Assembly (NCBI RefSeq): GCF_040732315.1
Contig: NZ_CP160388.1
Span: 1,826,494 to 1,890,493, forward strand
Direction of reading: 5' to 3'
DNA: 64,000 nt
Source: Oryzisolibacter sp. LB2S
Lineage (GTDB): Bacteria; Pseudomonadota; Gammaproteobacteria; Burkholderiales; Burkholderiaceae_C
The notes under the pieces were generated by a model. That model saw nothing but the letters and a program-made list of their open reading frames with translations. It had not been told where the DNA came from and made no database searches. Numbering within the stretch: the stretch's first letter is position 1; every line of letters starts with the position of its first letter. Shown here piece after piece: positions 34,334 to 43,526 of the stretch. A program made the position numbers and the translations under genes.

Positions 34334-34750
34334 TCACTTCACCGCAAACCTCATATTCGCAGCCTTCCTGCCCGGCAGATTGACCAGCACCACGGCCTTG
34401 GTGCCTGCGGCCACGGGGAAGCTGCCCTTGGCCTGCAGCATGCCCGCGCCTGCGGGGGTGAGCGAGGCCTCGGTCTTGGTGCTGCCGCTCAGCAGCGTGA
34501 GCCTTGCGCTCGCGCCCTCGGTGTTGGCGATTCGGCCATGGTCGCGCACGTGCAGGGTGGCGACGTCGGGGCGCAGCACAAGCTCGTAGTCGATGTCACC
34601 CACCTCGGTGACCATGCCACCGTGCTGGGGCTCATGGGAATGGTTGTCGCCATGGGCGTGGGCCGGCAGGGCCGTTCCCAGGACCGTTCCCAGGGCCAGC
34701 GCCAGGGTGGCAAAGGCAGTGCGGGCGGCGCGAATCGTTGCGTGGTTCAT
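34334..34750 (-). CDS. Small periplasmic protein of the metal efflux operon
   Basis: A 138-residue exported protein I do not recognise by name. A signal peptide (about residues 1-32, TLALALGTVLGTALPAHA) is followed by a His-rich start (HGDNHSHEPQHGG, residues 33-45) that could bind Zn, Cu or Ni. A beta-rich domain follows (YELVLRPDVATLHVRDHG, GASARLTLLSGSTKTEASL). It is the last gene of the operon, 35 bases after the RND pump gene. A metal chaperone or sensor role in the periplasm is inferred from the histidines and context. Confidence 0.75.
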   Translation of the reverse strand: MNHATIRAARTAFATLALALGTVLGTALPAHAHGDNHSHEPQHGGMVTEVGDIDYELVLRPDVATLHVRDHGRIANTEGASARLTLLSGSTKTEASLTPAGAGMLQAKGSFPVAAGTKAVVLVNLPGRKAANMRFAVK

Positions 34751-34785
34751 GGTGGTTCTCCTTGCTTGGTGTAACGATCAGAAGG

Positions 34786-37700
34786 TCAGAAGGCCTCGGT
34801 GCTGTCGGCGCCGAGCAGCCGCTCGGCGTCGCGGCGGCCGAAGAGCCAGAACAGTGCCGGGGTGAGAAAGGTGTCGAGCAGCGTGGAGCTGATCAGGCCG
34901 CTGAAGATGACCACCGCCACCGGGTGCAGGATCTCGGTGCCGGGGCGTTCGGCCTCCAGCAGCAGCGGGGCGAGCGCAAAGGCCGTGACCAGCGCCGTCA
35001 TGAGTACGGGCGAGAGCCGCTCCAGGCTGCCGCGCAGAATCATGGCGTGGTCGAAGTTCTCGCCTTCGGCGCGCATCAGGTTCAGGTAGTGGCTGACCTT
35101 CAGGATGCCGTTGCGCACCGAGATGCCGGCCAGCGTGATGAAGCCGATGAGCGCGGCCACCGACAGCGGCTGGCCCGACATCCACAGGCCCAGCACCGCA
35201 CCCACCAGCGCCAGCGGAATGTTGGCCATGATCAGGAGCGAAAGCCGCGCCGACTGATAGCGCGTGTAGAGCACGACGAACATCAGCGCAAGCGACACCA
35301 CGGACAGCATGCCGACGAGGCGGCTGGCCTCCTCCTGCGCCTGGAACTGCCCGCCCAGGGTGATGAAGTAGCCCTCGGGCAGGCGCTGCTCGGCGACGGC
35401 CTTGCGGATGTCGGCCACCACATCCGACAGCGGCCGGCCCTGGGCGTTGGCCGAGAGCACGATGCGCCGGCGCCCGTCGTCGCGGCTGATCTGGTTGGGG
35501 CCGTCGCCCTCCTCGATGCGCGCCAGGCGCGACAGCGGCACGCGGCCCTGGGGTGTATCGAGCAGCAGCTCTGACAGCCCCTCGATGCCGCGCGCGCTGT
35601 CGGGCAGGCGCAGCACCAGGGCAAAGCGGCGCCCGCCCTCGACGATCTGCGCGACCTTCTCGCCCTCCACCAGGGACTGCAGCGTGGCCAGCACCTGCGG
35701 CACGGGCACGCCGTATTGCGCGGCGGCCGCGTAGTCCACGCGCACGGTGATCTGCGGCGCGAGCACCTGCTTTTCCACCTCCAGATCGGCCAGGCCCTCG
35801 ATGCCGGCAAGGCGCGCGCGCAGGGCCTCGGCCTGGCCGCGCAGCGTGTCCAGGTCTTCGCCAAAGAGCTTGATGGCGATCTGCGAGCGCACGCCCGAGA
35901 GCATGTGGTCTATGCGGTGCGAGATCGGCTGGCCCATGGAGATGGCGGCCGGCAGCGGCGCCAGGCGCGCGCGTATGTCGGCCTGCACCTCGGCCATGCT
36001 GCGGCGCATCTCGGACGCGGGCAGCAGGCCGACGTCGAGCTCGCTCACGTGCACCCCCTCGGCATGCTCGTCGAGCTCGGCGCGGCCACTGCGCCGGCCC
36101 ACATGCGTGACCTCGGGCACCTGGCGCACCAGTCGTTCTGCCTGGCTGGCGAGCTGCGTCGATTCACTGAGCGTCACACCCGGGTTCAGGCGCATGCCGA
36201 CTAGCAGCGTGCCCTCGTTGAAGGGAGGCAGAAACGTGGTCGGAAACAGCGGGACCGCCGTTGCCGCCAGCAGCACGGCCAGCGCGCCCACGACCACGGC
36301 CTGGCGCGGATGCTCGAGCACGCGCGCCAGGCCCGCGCGGTAGCGGCGCTTGAGCCAGGCCAGCAGGCGCGTGTCGCCATGCTCGAGGTGCTTCATGCGC
36401 GGCAGCAGGTACAGCGCCAGCACCGGCGTGACCGTGACCGACACCAGGAGCGACGCCAGGGTGGAGACGATGAAGGCCACGCCCAGCGGCACGAACAGCC
36501 GCCCCTCCATGCCCGGCAGCGCAAACAGCGGCAGGAAGACGAGCACGATGATGGCCGTGGCGTAGACGATGCCCGAGCGCACCTCGAGCGAGGCGTGCTT
36601 GACGATCTCCAGCGGGTGCAGGCGCGGGCCACCATGCCTTTGCCGGTCCATCTTCAGGCGGCGCAGCACGTTCTCCACGTCCACCACGGCGTCGTCCACC
36701 AGGCCGCCGATGGCGATCGCCAGGCCACCCAGCGTCATGGTGTTGATGGACAGGCCGAAGTAGCGAAACACCAGCGCCGTGAGAAAGATGGACACGGGGA
36801 TGGCCGTGAGCGCGATCACCGTGGGCCTGATCGTGCCCAGGAAGACGAACAGCACCACCGCCACGAACACCGAGGCCCCGATGAGCTTGCCCTGCAGCGT
36901 GGTGACCGAGGCCTCGATGAAGCTGGCCTGGCGGAAGGTGACGCGCGGCCTGTCCATGCCCGCGGGCAGGCTCTGGGCCAGGTCCTGCAGCGCGGACTCG
37001 ATGCGCGCGGTGAGCGCGATGGTGTCGGCCGTGGGCTGCTTTTGTATGCCGAGGATGACGGCGGGTCGGCCTTCGAAGCCCGCATCGCCCCGCCGGGTGG
37101 CCGCGGCAAAGCTCACCTGCGCGACCTGGCGCAGCAAGATGGCCTGGCCATTGCGCGCGGTGAGCGCTAGGTTCTGCAAATCCTCGAGCCGCGCCGTACG
37201 CCCCAGGTGGCGGATCAGCAGCTCGCGCCCGTTGACCTCGAGAAAGCCGCCCGAGGTGTTGGCCGCAAAGCCCTTGAGCGCGTTGGACAGCTGCTCGTGC
37301 GTGATCCCGAGCTGCGCCATGCGCGCCGTGTCGGGCTGCACCTGGAACTGGCGCACCTCGCCACCAATCGGTATCACCTGGGCCACGCCGGGTATGGCCA
37401 GCAGACGCGGGCGCAGCACCCAGTCGGCGTATTCGCGCACGGCCATGGGCGTGGTGCGCGCGCTATCGATGGGGATGGCGATCATCATGATCTCGCCCAT
37501 GATGGAGCTCACCGGCCCCATGCGCGGCGTGATGCCGGGCGGCAGCCCCTCCTCCATCGCCGACAGGCGCTCGGACACCATCTGGCGCGCGCGGAAGATG
37601 TCCACGCTCCAGTCGAAGGTGACGTAGAGAAAGGACAGGCCGGCGCTGGATGTGGAGCGCACGCTCTCCACGCCGGGCAGGCCGTTCATGCTGGTCTCGA

Positions 37701-37905
37701 GCGGGAAGGTGATGAGCTGCTCCACCTCCTCGGCGGCCATGCCGCCGGCCTCGGTCATTACCGTGACCGTGGGCTTGTTCAGGTCCGGGAACACGTCCAC
37801 GGGCATGCGCGACAGCGTGTACGCGCCATAGGCCATCAGCGCGGCGGCCGCGACCAGCACCAGCAGCCTGTGCGTCAGGCTTTTTTCCAGAAGCCACTTG
37901 AACAT
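34786..37905 (-). CDS. Heavy-metal RND efflux pump (CusA/CzcA family)
   Basis: A 1039-residue inner-membrane pump with the RND layout: helix 1 (residues 9-30), large periplasmic loop, helices 2-6, second loop and helices 7-12. MPVDVFPDLNKPTVTVMTEA and ITFPLETSMNGLPGVESVRS are typical of metal RND proteins. In helix 4 the charged motif reads AIGGLVDDAVVDVENVLRR, unlike the DFG...DGA...VEN form of CzcA, so the metal cannot be assumed to be Co/Zn/Cd. The ATG at 37905 (MFKWLLEKSL) is chosen over an upstream one at 37965. It works with the adaptor encoded 10 bases upstream and the outer membrane factor. Confidence 0.92.
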   Translation of the reverse strand: MFKWLLEKSLTHRLLVLVAAAALMAYGAYTLSRMPVDVFPDLNKPTVTVMTEAGGMAAEEVEQLITFPLETSMNGLPGVESVRSTSSAGLSFLYVTFDWSVDIFRARQMVSERLSAMEEGLPPGITPRMGPVSSIMGEIMMIAIPIDSARTTPMAVREYADWVLRPRLLAIPGVAQVIPIGGEVRQFQVQPDTARMAQLGITHEQLSNALKGFAANTSGGFLEVNGRELLIRHLGRTARLEDLQNLALTARNGQAILLRQVAQVSFAAATRRGDAGFEGRPAVILGIQKQPTADTIALTARIESALQDLAQSLPAGMDRPRVTFRQASFIEASVTTLQGKLIGASVFVAVVLFVFLGTIRPTVIALTAIPVSIFLTALVFRYFGLSINTMTLGGLAIAIGGLVDDAVVDVENVLRRLKMDRQRHGGPRLHPLEIVKHASLEVRSGIVYATAIIVLVFLPLFALPGMEGRLFVPLGVAFIVSTLASLLVSVTVTPVLALYLLPRMKHLEHGDTRLLAWLKRRYRAGLARVLEHPRQAVVVGALAVLLAATAVPLFPTTFLPPFNEGTLLVGMRLNPGVTLSESTQLASQAERLVRQVPEVTHVGRRSGRAELDEHAEGVHVSELDVGLLPASEMRRSMAEVQADIRARLAPLPAAISMGQPISHRIDHMLSGVRSQIAIKLFGEDLDTLRGQAEALRARLAGIEGLADLEVEKQVLAPQITVRVDYAAAAQYGVPVPQVLATLQSLVEGEKVAQIVEGGRRFALVLRLPDSARGIEGLSELLLDTPQGRVPLSRLARIEEGDGPNQISRDDGRRRIVLSANAQGRPLSDVVADIRKAVAEQRLPEGYFITLGGQFQAQEEASRLVGMLSVVSLALMFVVLYTRYQSARLSLLIMANIPLALVGAVLGLWMSGQPLSVAALIGFITLAGISVRNGILKVSHYLNLMRAEGENFDHAMILRGSLERLSPVLMTALVTAFALAPLLLEAERPGTEILHPVAVVIFSGLISSTLLDTFLTPALFWLFGRRDAERLLGADSTEAF

Positions 37906-37915
37906 TGCGGCCCCT

Positions 37916-39037
37916 TCAGCGGATCTGGTTGAGGAGCTGCGCGCCCTGCGTGGCCACGCGCTCACCGCTTGCGAGCCCCTCGGTCACGACGGCATGCACG
38001 CCGTCGAGCGGCTGGTACTGCACCACGCGCGGCGCGTACTGCTCGGGCGCGGTCTTGACCCAGACGATGGACTGGTTGGACGGGCTCTTCTGCAGCGCCG
38101 CCAGCGGCACGCGCAGCCCGGCCACGCGCGAGCGCGTCTGCACCACCAGGCGCACGCCCTGCCCCAGCGCCAGCCGCGCCAGGGCCTGGGCATTGCCCGC
38201 GAACGACAGCGGCAGGGCCTGCTCGCGCAGGCTGCGCGCCGCGCCGATAAAGCGCAGCGGCACGGCCTGCCCTCCCTCCGCGCCCGGGACAGCCAGGCTG
38301 GCCGAGGCCACATCCTGGGCCTGCGCTGGGTCGTAGGCCAGGGCCTCGATGCGCAGGCGGCTCGGGTCCACCACCTCGAAGAGCTGCTCGCGCGCGTCCA
38401 CCACCTGGCCGGCCACGGCATTGGCCGAGGCGATGACGCCCGACACGGGCGCGCGCAGCGCATCGCGCCGCGCCAGGCCCGCGCCCACGGCGGCCAGGCG
38501 CGCATTGAGGCTTTGCAGCTCGCTCTCGGCGGCCTCGATGTCCTTGCGCGCCACGGTGTCGGCGAGCTCGTGCAGGCGCGCCACGCGCCGCTCGGCCAGG
38601 GCATGGGCGGCACGCAGCTCGGCCTGCTGGGCCAGCTGGCTGGACTGCTCGAGCGCGCCGGCCGTGGGCACGACATAGGCCAGGATCTGGCCCTTGCTCA
38701 CATGCTGGCCCACGCCGGGCAGGCCCTGGGGACCGGGCTCCACGCGCCCGGCCAGCAGCGCCTGCACCTTGCCGCCGGCGTTCGGGTCCATGACCACGGT
38801 GCCGGCAAGCTCGAACGAGCGCGGATGCTCGCCCGCGGTCACGGACAGGGTGCGCAGGCCGAGCTGGCGCTGGGCCGATTTCGGGATGAAGACGCTGCCA
38901 TCGCTCTTGCGGCGCGGGCTCTCGCCGCTGGCGGCGGGGGGCGCGTCGTCATGGCCCTCGTGGGCGATGCCCGTCAGGGGCATGGCCAGGGCCCATGCCA
39001 GGGCCAGGTTGGTCAGGCTGTGGCTGCGGCGGATCAT
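37916..39037 (-). CDS. RND efflux periplasmic adaptor (CzcB-like)
   Basis: A 373-residue membrane fusion protein. The signal peptide (about 1-25) is followed by HEGHDD, a possible metal site. FELAGTVVMDPNAGGKVQAL starts the beta-barrel/lipoyl part, GVGQHVSKGQILAYVVP is the lipoyl motif, residues about 130-185 form the helical hairpin (SSQLAQQAELRAAHALAERR), and DALRAPVSGVIASANAVAGQ closes the lipoyl domain. It links the pump to the outer membrane channel. Its ATG overlaps the stop of the upstream gene (ATGA). Confidence 0.92.
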   Translation of the reverse strand: MIRRSHSLTNLALAWALAMPLTGIAHEGHDDAPPAASGESPRRKSDGSVFIPKSAQRQLGLRTLSVTAGEHPRSFELAGTVVMDPNAGGKVQALLAGRVEPGPQGLPGVGQHVSKGQILAYVVPTAGALEQSSQLAQQAELRAAHALAERRVARLHELADTVARKDIEAAESELQSLNARLAAVGAGLARRDALRAPVSGVIASANAVAGQVVDAREQLFEVVDPSRLRIEALAYDPAQAQDVASASLAVPGAEGGQAVPLRFIGAARSLREQALPLSFAGNAQALARLALGQGVRLVVQTRSRVAGLRVPLAALQKSPSNQSIVWVKTAPEQYAPRVVQYQPLDGVHAVVTEGLASGERVATQGAQLLNQIR

Positions 39038-39639
39038 GCTGCACCTCCTGTGCGGTCTGCGCTGTCTGCGCGGTCTGCGGGTTGCGCGGCGGCCTTGCGG
39101 TGGCGCGCAAGGACTGCCCCGATGGCCAGGGCGGCGAGCAGCGCCGCGCCCGCCGCCAGCAGCGGCCTTGCGCCCCAGCGGGCGGGCGGCACGCTCTCGG
39201 CCGGGGCATGCCAGTCGATGTCGCCGGCCAGCAGGTCGCTGGCGGCGCCGGCCATCACGGTGGCCGTCACGGGCGTCTCGCCATCGGCCAGGGGCTGGGC
39301 GAGTTCGGCCTGGAACAGGCCCTCGCCCACGGCGGTCACGGCCAGGCTCTGGCCGCCCACGTCCAGCTCCAGCCGCGCGTCGTGCACGGGGCTGTTGTCG
39401 CCGGCATGGTCCAGGTAGAGGGTCAGGTGCTGGCCGTCGATGACGCCGACCAGCTCGAACTGCTCGGACGCGAGCGCAAAGCGCGGCGCGGCGCTGGTCT
39501 GCAGGGCGGGAGCATCGTCGTGGCCCTCATGGCCTTCATGGGCCTGGGCGGCGGTGCCAAGCGCCGCCAGCTGCGCGGCCAGCATGAGCGCGAGGACGGG
39601 GAGGAAAAAACGGGGGCTGTGCATGGTTCTGGCTTGCAT
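39034..39639 (-). CDS. Membrane-anchored His-rich periplasmic protein of the metal efflux operon
   Basis: A 201-residue protein of no named family. The signal peptide (about 1-38) is followed by HEGHEGHDD (residues about 39-47), a likely metal-binding stretch that resembles the start of the adaptor. Residues 55-150 form a beta-rich periplasmic domain (LTLYLDHAGDNSPVHDARLE), and a C-terminal helix (PLLAAGAALLAALAIGAVLA, about 161-180) with the basic tail RHRKAAA anchors it in the inner membrane. An alternative ATG at 39624 is possible. It overlaps the adaptor gene by four bases. It may hand metal to the pump; this is inferred. Confidence 0.75.
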   Translation of the reverse strand: MQARTMHSPRFFLPVLALMLAAQLAALGTAAQAHEGHEGHDDAPALQTSAAPRFALASEQFELVGVIDGQHLTLYLDHAGDNSPVHDARLELDVGGQSLAVTAVGEGLFQAELAQPLADGETPVTATVMAGAASDLLAGDIDWHAPAESVPPARWGARPLLAAGAALLAALAIGAVLARHRKAAAQPADRADSADRTGGAA

Positions 39640-39662
39640 CGCAGAGGGGTTGAATTACTACT

Positions 39663-39720
39663 GTTTCGATAGCTGCTTGCGCTTGTCTGCAGGGCGCTGG
39701 AGGCCTTTTTTGCTTGAAAT
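39663..39720 (+). repeat. Dispersed 58-bp repeat, copy G
   Basis: GTTTCGATAGCTGCTTGCGC, TTGTCTGCAGGGCGCTGGAG, then GCCTTTTTTGCTTGAAAT. It is one of the best-conserved copies. It lies inside the metal efflux operon, between the outer membrane factor gene and the His-rich gene, 23 bases upstream of the latter's start, so it is part of the transcript. Confidence 0.85.
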
Positions 39721-39762
39721 ATCAGGTCTCTGCACCTTGCCGCGGCTGCGCCTGCGGCGGGC

Positions 39763-41022
39763 CTATTCGGGCAGCAGGCCCTGCGCCTGGCGCAGGGCGG
39801 AGATGGCGGCGGCGGCGTCCAGCCGGGCGCGCAGCGCCTGGCGCTCGGCGAGCAAGGCGTCCTGCTCCACGCGCAGGCGTGTGGGCCAGTCGGCCTCGCC
39901 AAGCGCAAACGCCTTGGCGACAAAGCCGCGCGTGGCCACGGCCAGCTCGGCATTGCGCGCCATGGCCTGCTGCTGCGCGGCGGCGGCGCTGGCCTGGGCC
40001 TGGGCGGCGCGGATGTCGGCGGCCAGGCGTTCGCGCTCGCGCTCGGCGCGGGTCTCGAGCTCCAGCGCCTGGGCAAGGGCCGCGGCCTCGCGGGCCTGGG
40101 CACGCACGCCCGCGCCCAGGGGCAGGCGCAGGCCCAGGGTGATGGACTGCTGGTAGCGCTCGCCGCTCTGGCCGCGCTCGGTGGCGGCGGACAGCGTCAG
40201 CTCCGGGTTGGCACGCGTTTGCAGCGCCACCAGCTCGGCCTGGCGCCTGGCCAGGGCGGCCTGGCGCTCGCCGGCCACCAGGGCCGGGTGGGCCTGGGCC
40301 AGGGCCAGCGCATCGCCCGCCGCGGGCGGTGGCTCGGCGCCCAGCGGCTCGCCCGCGGCCGGCAGGTTCTGGCCCGGGGCCCAGACGGCCAGGGCCTGGC
40401 GGGCGGCATCGCATGCGCCCTGGGCCTGGGCCTGCGCGGCCTCGGCCTGGGCGACGACGGCTCGGGCCTGGTAGTCGTCGGCGCGCGCCAGGTCGCCCGC
40501 GGCAAGGCGCCGCGCCACATCGGCGGCCAGGGCGCGGGCGCCCGTCAGCTGGGCCTGGGCCAGCGCCTGGTCGCTGCAGGCGCGCTGCCAGCCCCACCAG
40601 GCTTCGCGCACGCGCGCTGCCAGCTCCAGCTGCGCGGCCTGGGCGCGGCTGTGCACGGCCTGCAGTTCGGCGTCGCCCAGCGCGGCGCGGCGTGCGCGCT
40701 CGCCGGGCAGCCACAGCGGCAGGGCCAGGCCCACGGTGTGCTCGCGCGCGCCCAGGCGGCTGCCGGGGCGGTCGGTCTTGGTCTGCAGCTCGATGGCCGC
40801 GGGCTCGGGCGTCCAGGCGTCGGCGCTGGCGCGAACGGCCTGCGCGGCCTGGCGCAGCAGCGGCAGCGCCTGGGCCTCGGGCTGGCGCTGCCAGGCCTGA
40901 GCGAACAAGGCGTGCAGCGGCGAGGCGGCGGGCGGCGTCTGCGCCCAGGCGGGCGCGGCCCAGATCAGGCCGCAGGTGAGGCCCAGCAGGCGGGCCCCGG
41001 AGGTTTTCCAGTCAAGTGGCAT
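39763..41022 (-). CDS. TolC-family outer membrane factor (CzcC-like)
   Basis: A 419-residue outer membrane channel subunit. A signal peptide (about 1-28, ending PAWAQ) is followed by two repeats of long helical pairs rich in Ala, Gln and Glu (LARADDYQARAVVAQAEAAQ, LRLPLGAGVRAQAREAAALA, ERERLAADIRAAQAQASAAA). It provides the outer membrane duct for the RND pump. The ATG at 41022 is chosen because GGAG lies nine bases ahead; ATG 41037 would merely overlap that ribosome site. A 309-base gap upstream holds a MITE-like palindrome. Confidence 0.9.
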   Translation of the reverse strand: MPLDWKTSGARLLGLTCGLIWAAPAWAQTPPAASPLHALFAQAWQRQPEAQALPLLRQAAQAVRASADAWTPEPAAIELQTKTDRPGSRLGAREHTVGLALPLWLPGERARRAALGDAELQAVHSRAQAAQLELAARVREAWWGWQRACSDQALAQAQLTGARALAADVARRLAAGDLARADDYQARAVVAQAEAAQAQAQGACDAARQALAVWAPGQNLPAAGEPLGAEPPPAAGDALALAQAHPALVAGERQAALARRQAELVALQTRANPELTLSAATERGQSGERYQQSITLGLRLPLGAGVRAQAREAAALAQALELETRAERERERLAADIRAAQAQASAAAAQQQAMARNAELAVATRGFVAKAFALGEADWPTRLRVEQDALLAERQALRARLDAAAAISALRQAQGLLPE

Positions 41023-41119
41023 CCGATATTTCTCCATTGGCAAGGCCATGGGGGGAGACATCGGCAAGGCATGGCGCGCGCGATCGGCCGGGCCGCCGCG
41101 GCGTCGATGAAAGATGCTG

Positions 41120-41303
41120 GGAGGCTGTCGGACTTGGAAATCGCCGGCTGCAAATCGACCGCAGCGGCCCATTTTTCACTGGCTTTTTGCCCAATAGCTC
41201 GGCTATTGGGCTGCAAACCCGGCAAAAACTGGTCTCGCTGGGGCCGATTTTGGCTACGCCACTCTTCGAGAACGCTTTCGGCGCTCCAAGTCCGACAGCC
41301 TCC
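41120..41303. mobile_element. 184-bp palindromic MITE-like element
   Basis: Perfect 19-bp terminal inverted repeats, GGAGGCTGTCGGACTTGGA at 41120-41138 and its complement at 41285-41303, enclose a partly self-complementary interior. At the centre GCCCAATAGC-TCG-GCTATTGGGC (41189-41211) is a perfect hairpin, and around it GGCCCATTTTTC..GGCTTTTTGCC faces GGCAAAAACTGG..GGGGCC. There is no coding capacity. It lies between the CzcI-like gene and the outer membrane factor gene. The layout suggests a non-autonomous transposon whose transposase is elsewhere. The rest of the 309-base gap shows nothing clear. Confidence 0.7.
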
Positions 41304-41331
41304 TAGGGGCGCCCTGCCCCTGCCTTGCCGC

Positions 41332-41700
41332 TCAGGCAAGCGCAGGCCAGTTGGGGCGTTCGGGCCGCAGGGGCGTGGGTGCGCGCAGCAGCGGCAGCAC
41401 AAAGGGGGCGGGGGCCATGCGGGCCGCGCTCAGGGCCGTGGCGGCGGGCCCGCCATGCAGACCCGTTCCAATGCCGTGGCAGACATGGCAGTCCATGTCC
41501 ACACCGGCGCCGCGCGCGCCGGCGGCGCCATCGTGCTTGCCGTCATCGGTGGTCTGGGCCACGTGATCGTGCGCGAGATGCTGGTGGTGGCCGAAATGCG
41601 TGGATGCCGCCGACTCGTGGCCGCAATAGCTGGCGGCCGCGGCCCAGATGGACTGCAGCGGCAGGCAAACCAGTATCAAGATCAATAGCAGGCGGCGCAT
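41332..41700 (-). CDS. CzcI-like periplasmic metal resistance protein
   Basis: A 122-residue small protein with a signal peptide (MRRLLLILILVCLPLQSIWA) followed by a His/Cys-rich region (YCGHESAASTHFGHHQHLAH, then DHVAQ; DCHVCHGIGTGLHGG). The leader and the early cysteine-histidine motif match CzcI, the first gene of czc operons, which takes part in regulation and metal handling. It is the promoter-proximal gene of the cluster and is divergent from the SulP gene. The MITE-like element separates it from the rest. Confidence 0.75.
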   Translation of the reverse strand: MRRLLLILILVCLPLQSIWAAAASYCGHESAASTHFGHHQHLAHDHVAQTTDDGKHDGAAGARGAGVDMDCHVCHGIGTGLHGGPAATALSAARMAPAPFVLPLLRAPTPLRPERPNWPALA

Positions 41701-41785
41701 GGAAGGCGTGCATTCTAGAATGAACCGTCATGGGATCATTGGCTGTGTCCCTGCCCCGCGATCCACCAACCCTGCTGCCCTGTCC

Positions 41786-43492
41786 ATGTCCTCCTGGATG
41801 TTTCGCCCCCGCCTGCTCGATGCGCTCGTCGGCTACGACCGTGCGCGCTTTGTCAAGGATCTGGCCGCTGGCCTCACGGTGGCCGTGGTGGCGCTGCCGC
41901 TGGCGATGGCGTTCGCGATCGCGAGCGGGCTCAAGCCCGAGGCCGGCATCTTCACTGCCATCATCGCGGGCTTTCTGATCGCGGGGTTGGGCGGCAGCCG
42001 GGTGCAGATTGGTGGGCCGGCGGGCGCCTTCATCGTCATCGTCTACGGCATCGTCGAGCGCTATGGCGTGGCCAATCTGATCATTGCCACCGCCCTGTCG
42101 GGCGTGCTGCTGTTCGTCATGGGCCTCCTGCGCCTGGGCACGCTGGTGCGCTTCATTCCGGTGTCGGTGATCATCGGCTTCACCAACGGCATTGCGGTGC
42201 TGATCGCGCTGTCGCAGGTCAAGGATTTTCTGGGCCTGTCGATTGCGAAGATGCCTGGCGATTTCTTCGGCATCCTGGGTGCGCTGTGGGGCCATCTGCA
42301 CAGCTTCAACCCCTGGGCGCTGGGCGTGGCGGTGGCATCGCTCGCCGTCATCGTGGTCTGGCAGCGCTGGCTACCCGCGCTCGGGCCGCGCGTGCAGTTC
42401 TCGGGCAGGCTCAGCGTGGTGCCCGGCTCCATCGTGGCACTGGTGCTGGCCACGGCCGCGGTGGCGCTGTTCGAGCTGCCGGTCGAGACCATTGGCAGCC
42501 GCTTTGGCGGCATTCCGGGCGCGCTGCCGGCCTTGGAATGGCCGGCGTTCAGCTGGGAGTCGGCGCGCTTTCTGCTCATGCCCACGGTCACGCTGGCGCT
42601 GCTGGGTGCCATCGAGTCGCTGCTGTGCGCGCGCGTGGCCGACGGCATGATCGGCGACCGGCACGACCCCAACCAGGAACTGATGGCCCAGGGCGTGGCC
42701 AACTTCATCACGCCGTTCTTCGGCGGCATGCCGGCCACGGGCACGATTGCGCGCACCGTCACCAACGTGAAGAACGGCGCGACCAGCCCCGTCGCGGGCA
42801 TGACGCATGCGCTGGTGCTGCTGGTGGTGATCCTCGTGGCGGCGCCGCTGGCCAGCTCCATTCCGCTGGCCTGCCTGGCGGCCATCCTCATGCATGTGGC
42901 CTGGAACATGGGTGAATGGCGCGAGTTCGTGCTGCTCAAGAACTACCGCGCAACCTATCGCGCCACGCTGCTCACGGTGTTCTTTCTGACCGTGGTGTTC
43001 GACCTCACGGTGGCGGTGGAGTTCGGCATCCTCGCGGCCTGCGTGGTATTCATCTACCGCATTGCCAGCCTGTCGCGCGCGGTGCGGCTCACCGCCGCCG
43101 ATCGCCCCGAGCTCGCGGGCCACGAGGAGCGCGTGCAGGCCTGGCGGCTGTACGGCGCCCTCTTCTTCGGCGCCACGCGCCTCGTCGAGGAGCTGCATGA
43201 CCGGCTGCCACCGGGCACGCTGGTACTCGATGCGAAGAATCTGATCTACGTCGATTCCACGGGCGCCGAGGCGCTCGAGGCGTTGATCCGGCGCTGCCGC
43301 GAGCAGCGTGTTCGACTGATCGTCTCGGGCCTGAGCGACCAGCCGCTCGACATCGTGGGCCGCACGGGCCTGCTGGCGCAGCTGCGCGCGCTCTCGCCCG
43401 ACGATGTGCAGCCGGACCTCGCGCAGGCCCTGGCCGTGGCCATTGCGGGCACGCGGCCGGCGTCGGGACCGACGGAGCCGCAATCGCCCTGA
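41786..43492 (+). CDS. SulP-family anion transporter with STAS domain
   Basis: A 568-residue inner-membrane protein. The transporter domain (about residues 15-420) begins DLAAGLTVAVVALPLAMAFA and includes GPAGAFIVIVYGIVERYG and GGMPATGTIARTVTNVKNGA. The C-terminal STAS domain (about 450-555) has LVLDAKNLIYVDSTGAEALE. SulP proteins carry sulfate, bicarbonate or other anions. The frame is open upstream; I chose the ATG at 41786 (MSSWMFRPRLLD) because it starts just before the conserved part, but no ribosome site is clear there. The substrate is not shown. Confidence 0.9.
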   Translation: MSSWMFRPRLLDALVGYDRARFVKDLAAGLTVAVVALPLAMAFAIASGLKPEAGIFTAIIAGFLIAGLGGSRVQIGGPAGAFIVIVYGIVERYGVANLIIATALSGVLLFVMGLLRLGTLVRFIPVSVIIGFTNGIAVLIALSQVKDFLGLSIAKMPGDFFGILGALWGHLHSFNPWALGVAVASLAVIVVWQRWLPALGPRVQFSGRLSVVPGSIVALVLATAAVALFELPVETIGSRFGGIPGALPALEWPAFSWESARFLLMPTVTLALLGAIESLLCARVADGMIGDRHDPNQELMAQGVANFITPFFGGMPATGTIARTVTNVKNGATSPVAGMTHALVLLVVILVAAPLASSIPLACLAAILMHVAWNMGEWREFVLLKNYRATYRATLLTVFFLTVVFDLTVAVEFGILAACVVFIYRIASLSRAVRLTAADRPELAGHEERVQAWRLYGALFFGATRLVEELHDRLPPGTLVLDAKNLIYVDSTGAEALEALIRRCREQRVRLIVSGLSDQPLDIVGRTGLLAQLRALSPDDVQPDLAQALAVAIAGTRPASGPTEPQSP

Positions 43493-43526
43493 GAGTCTGG
43501 TCCGGCAGATGCGCCGGGCCGCGCCA

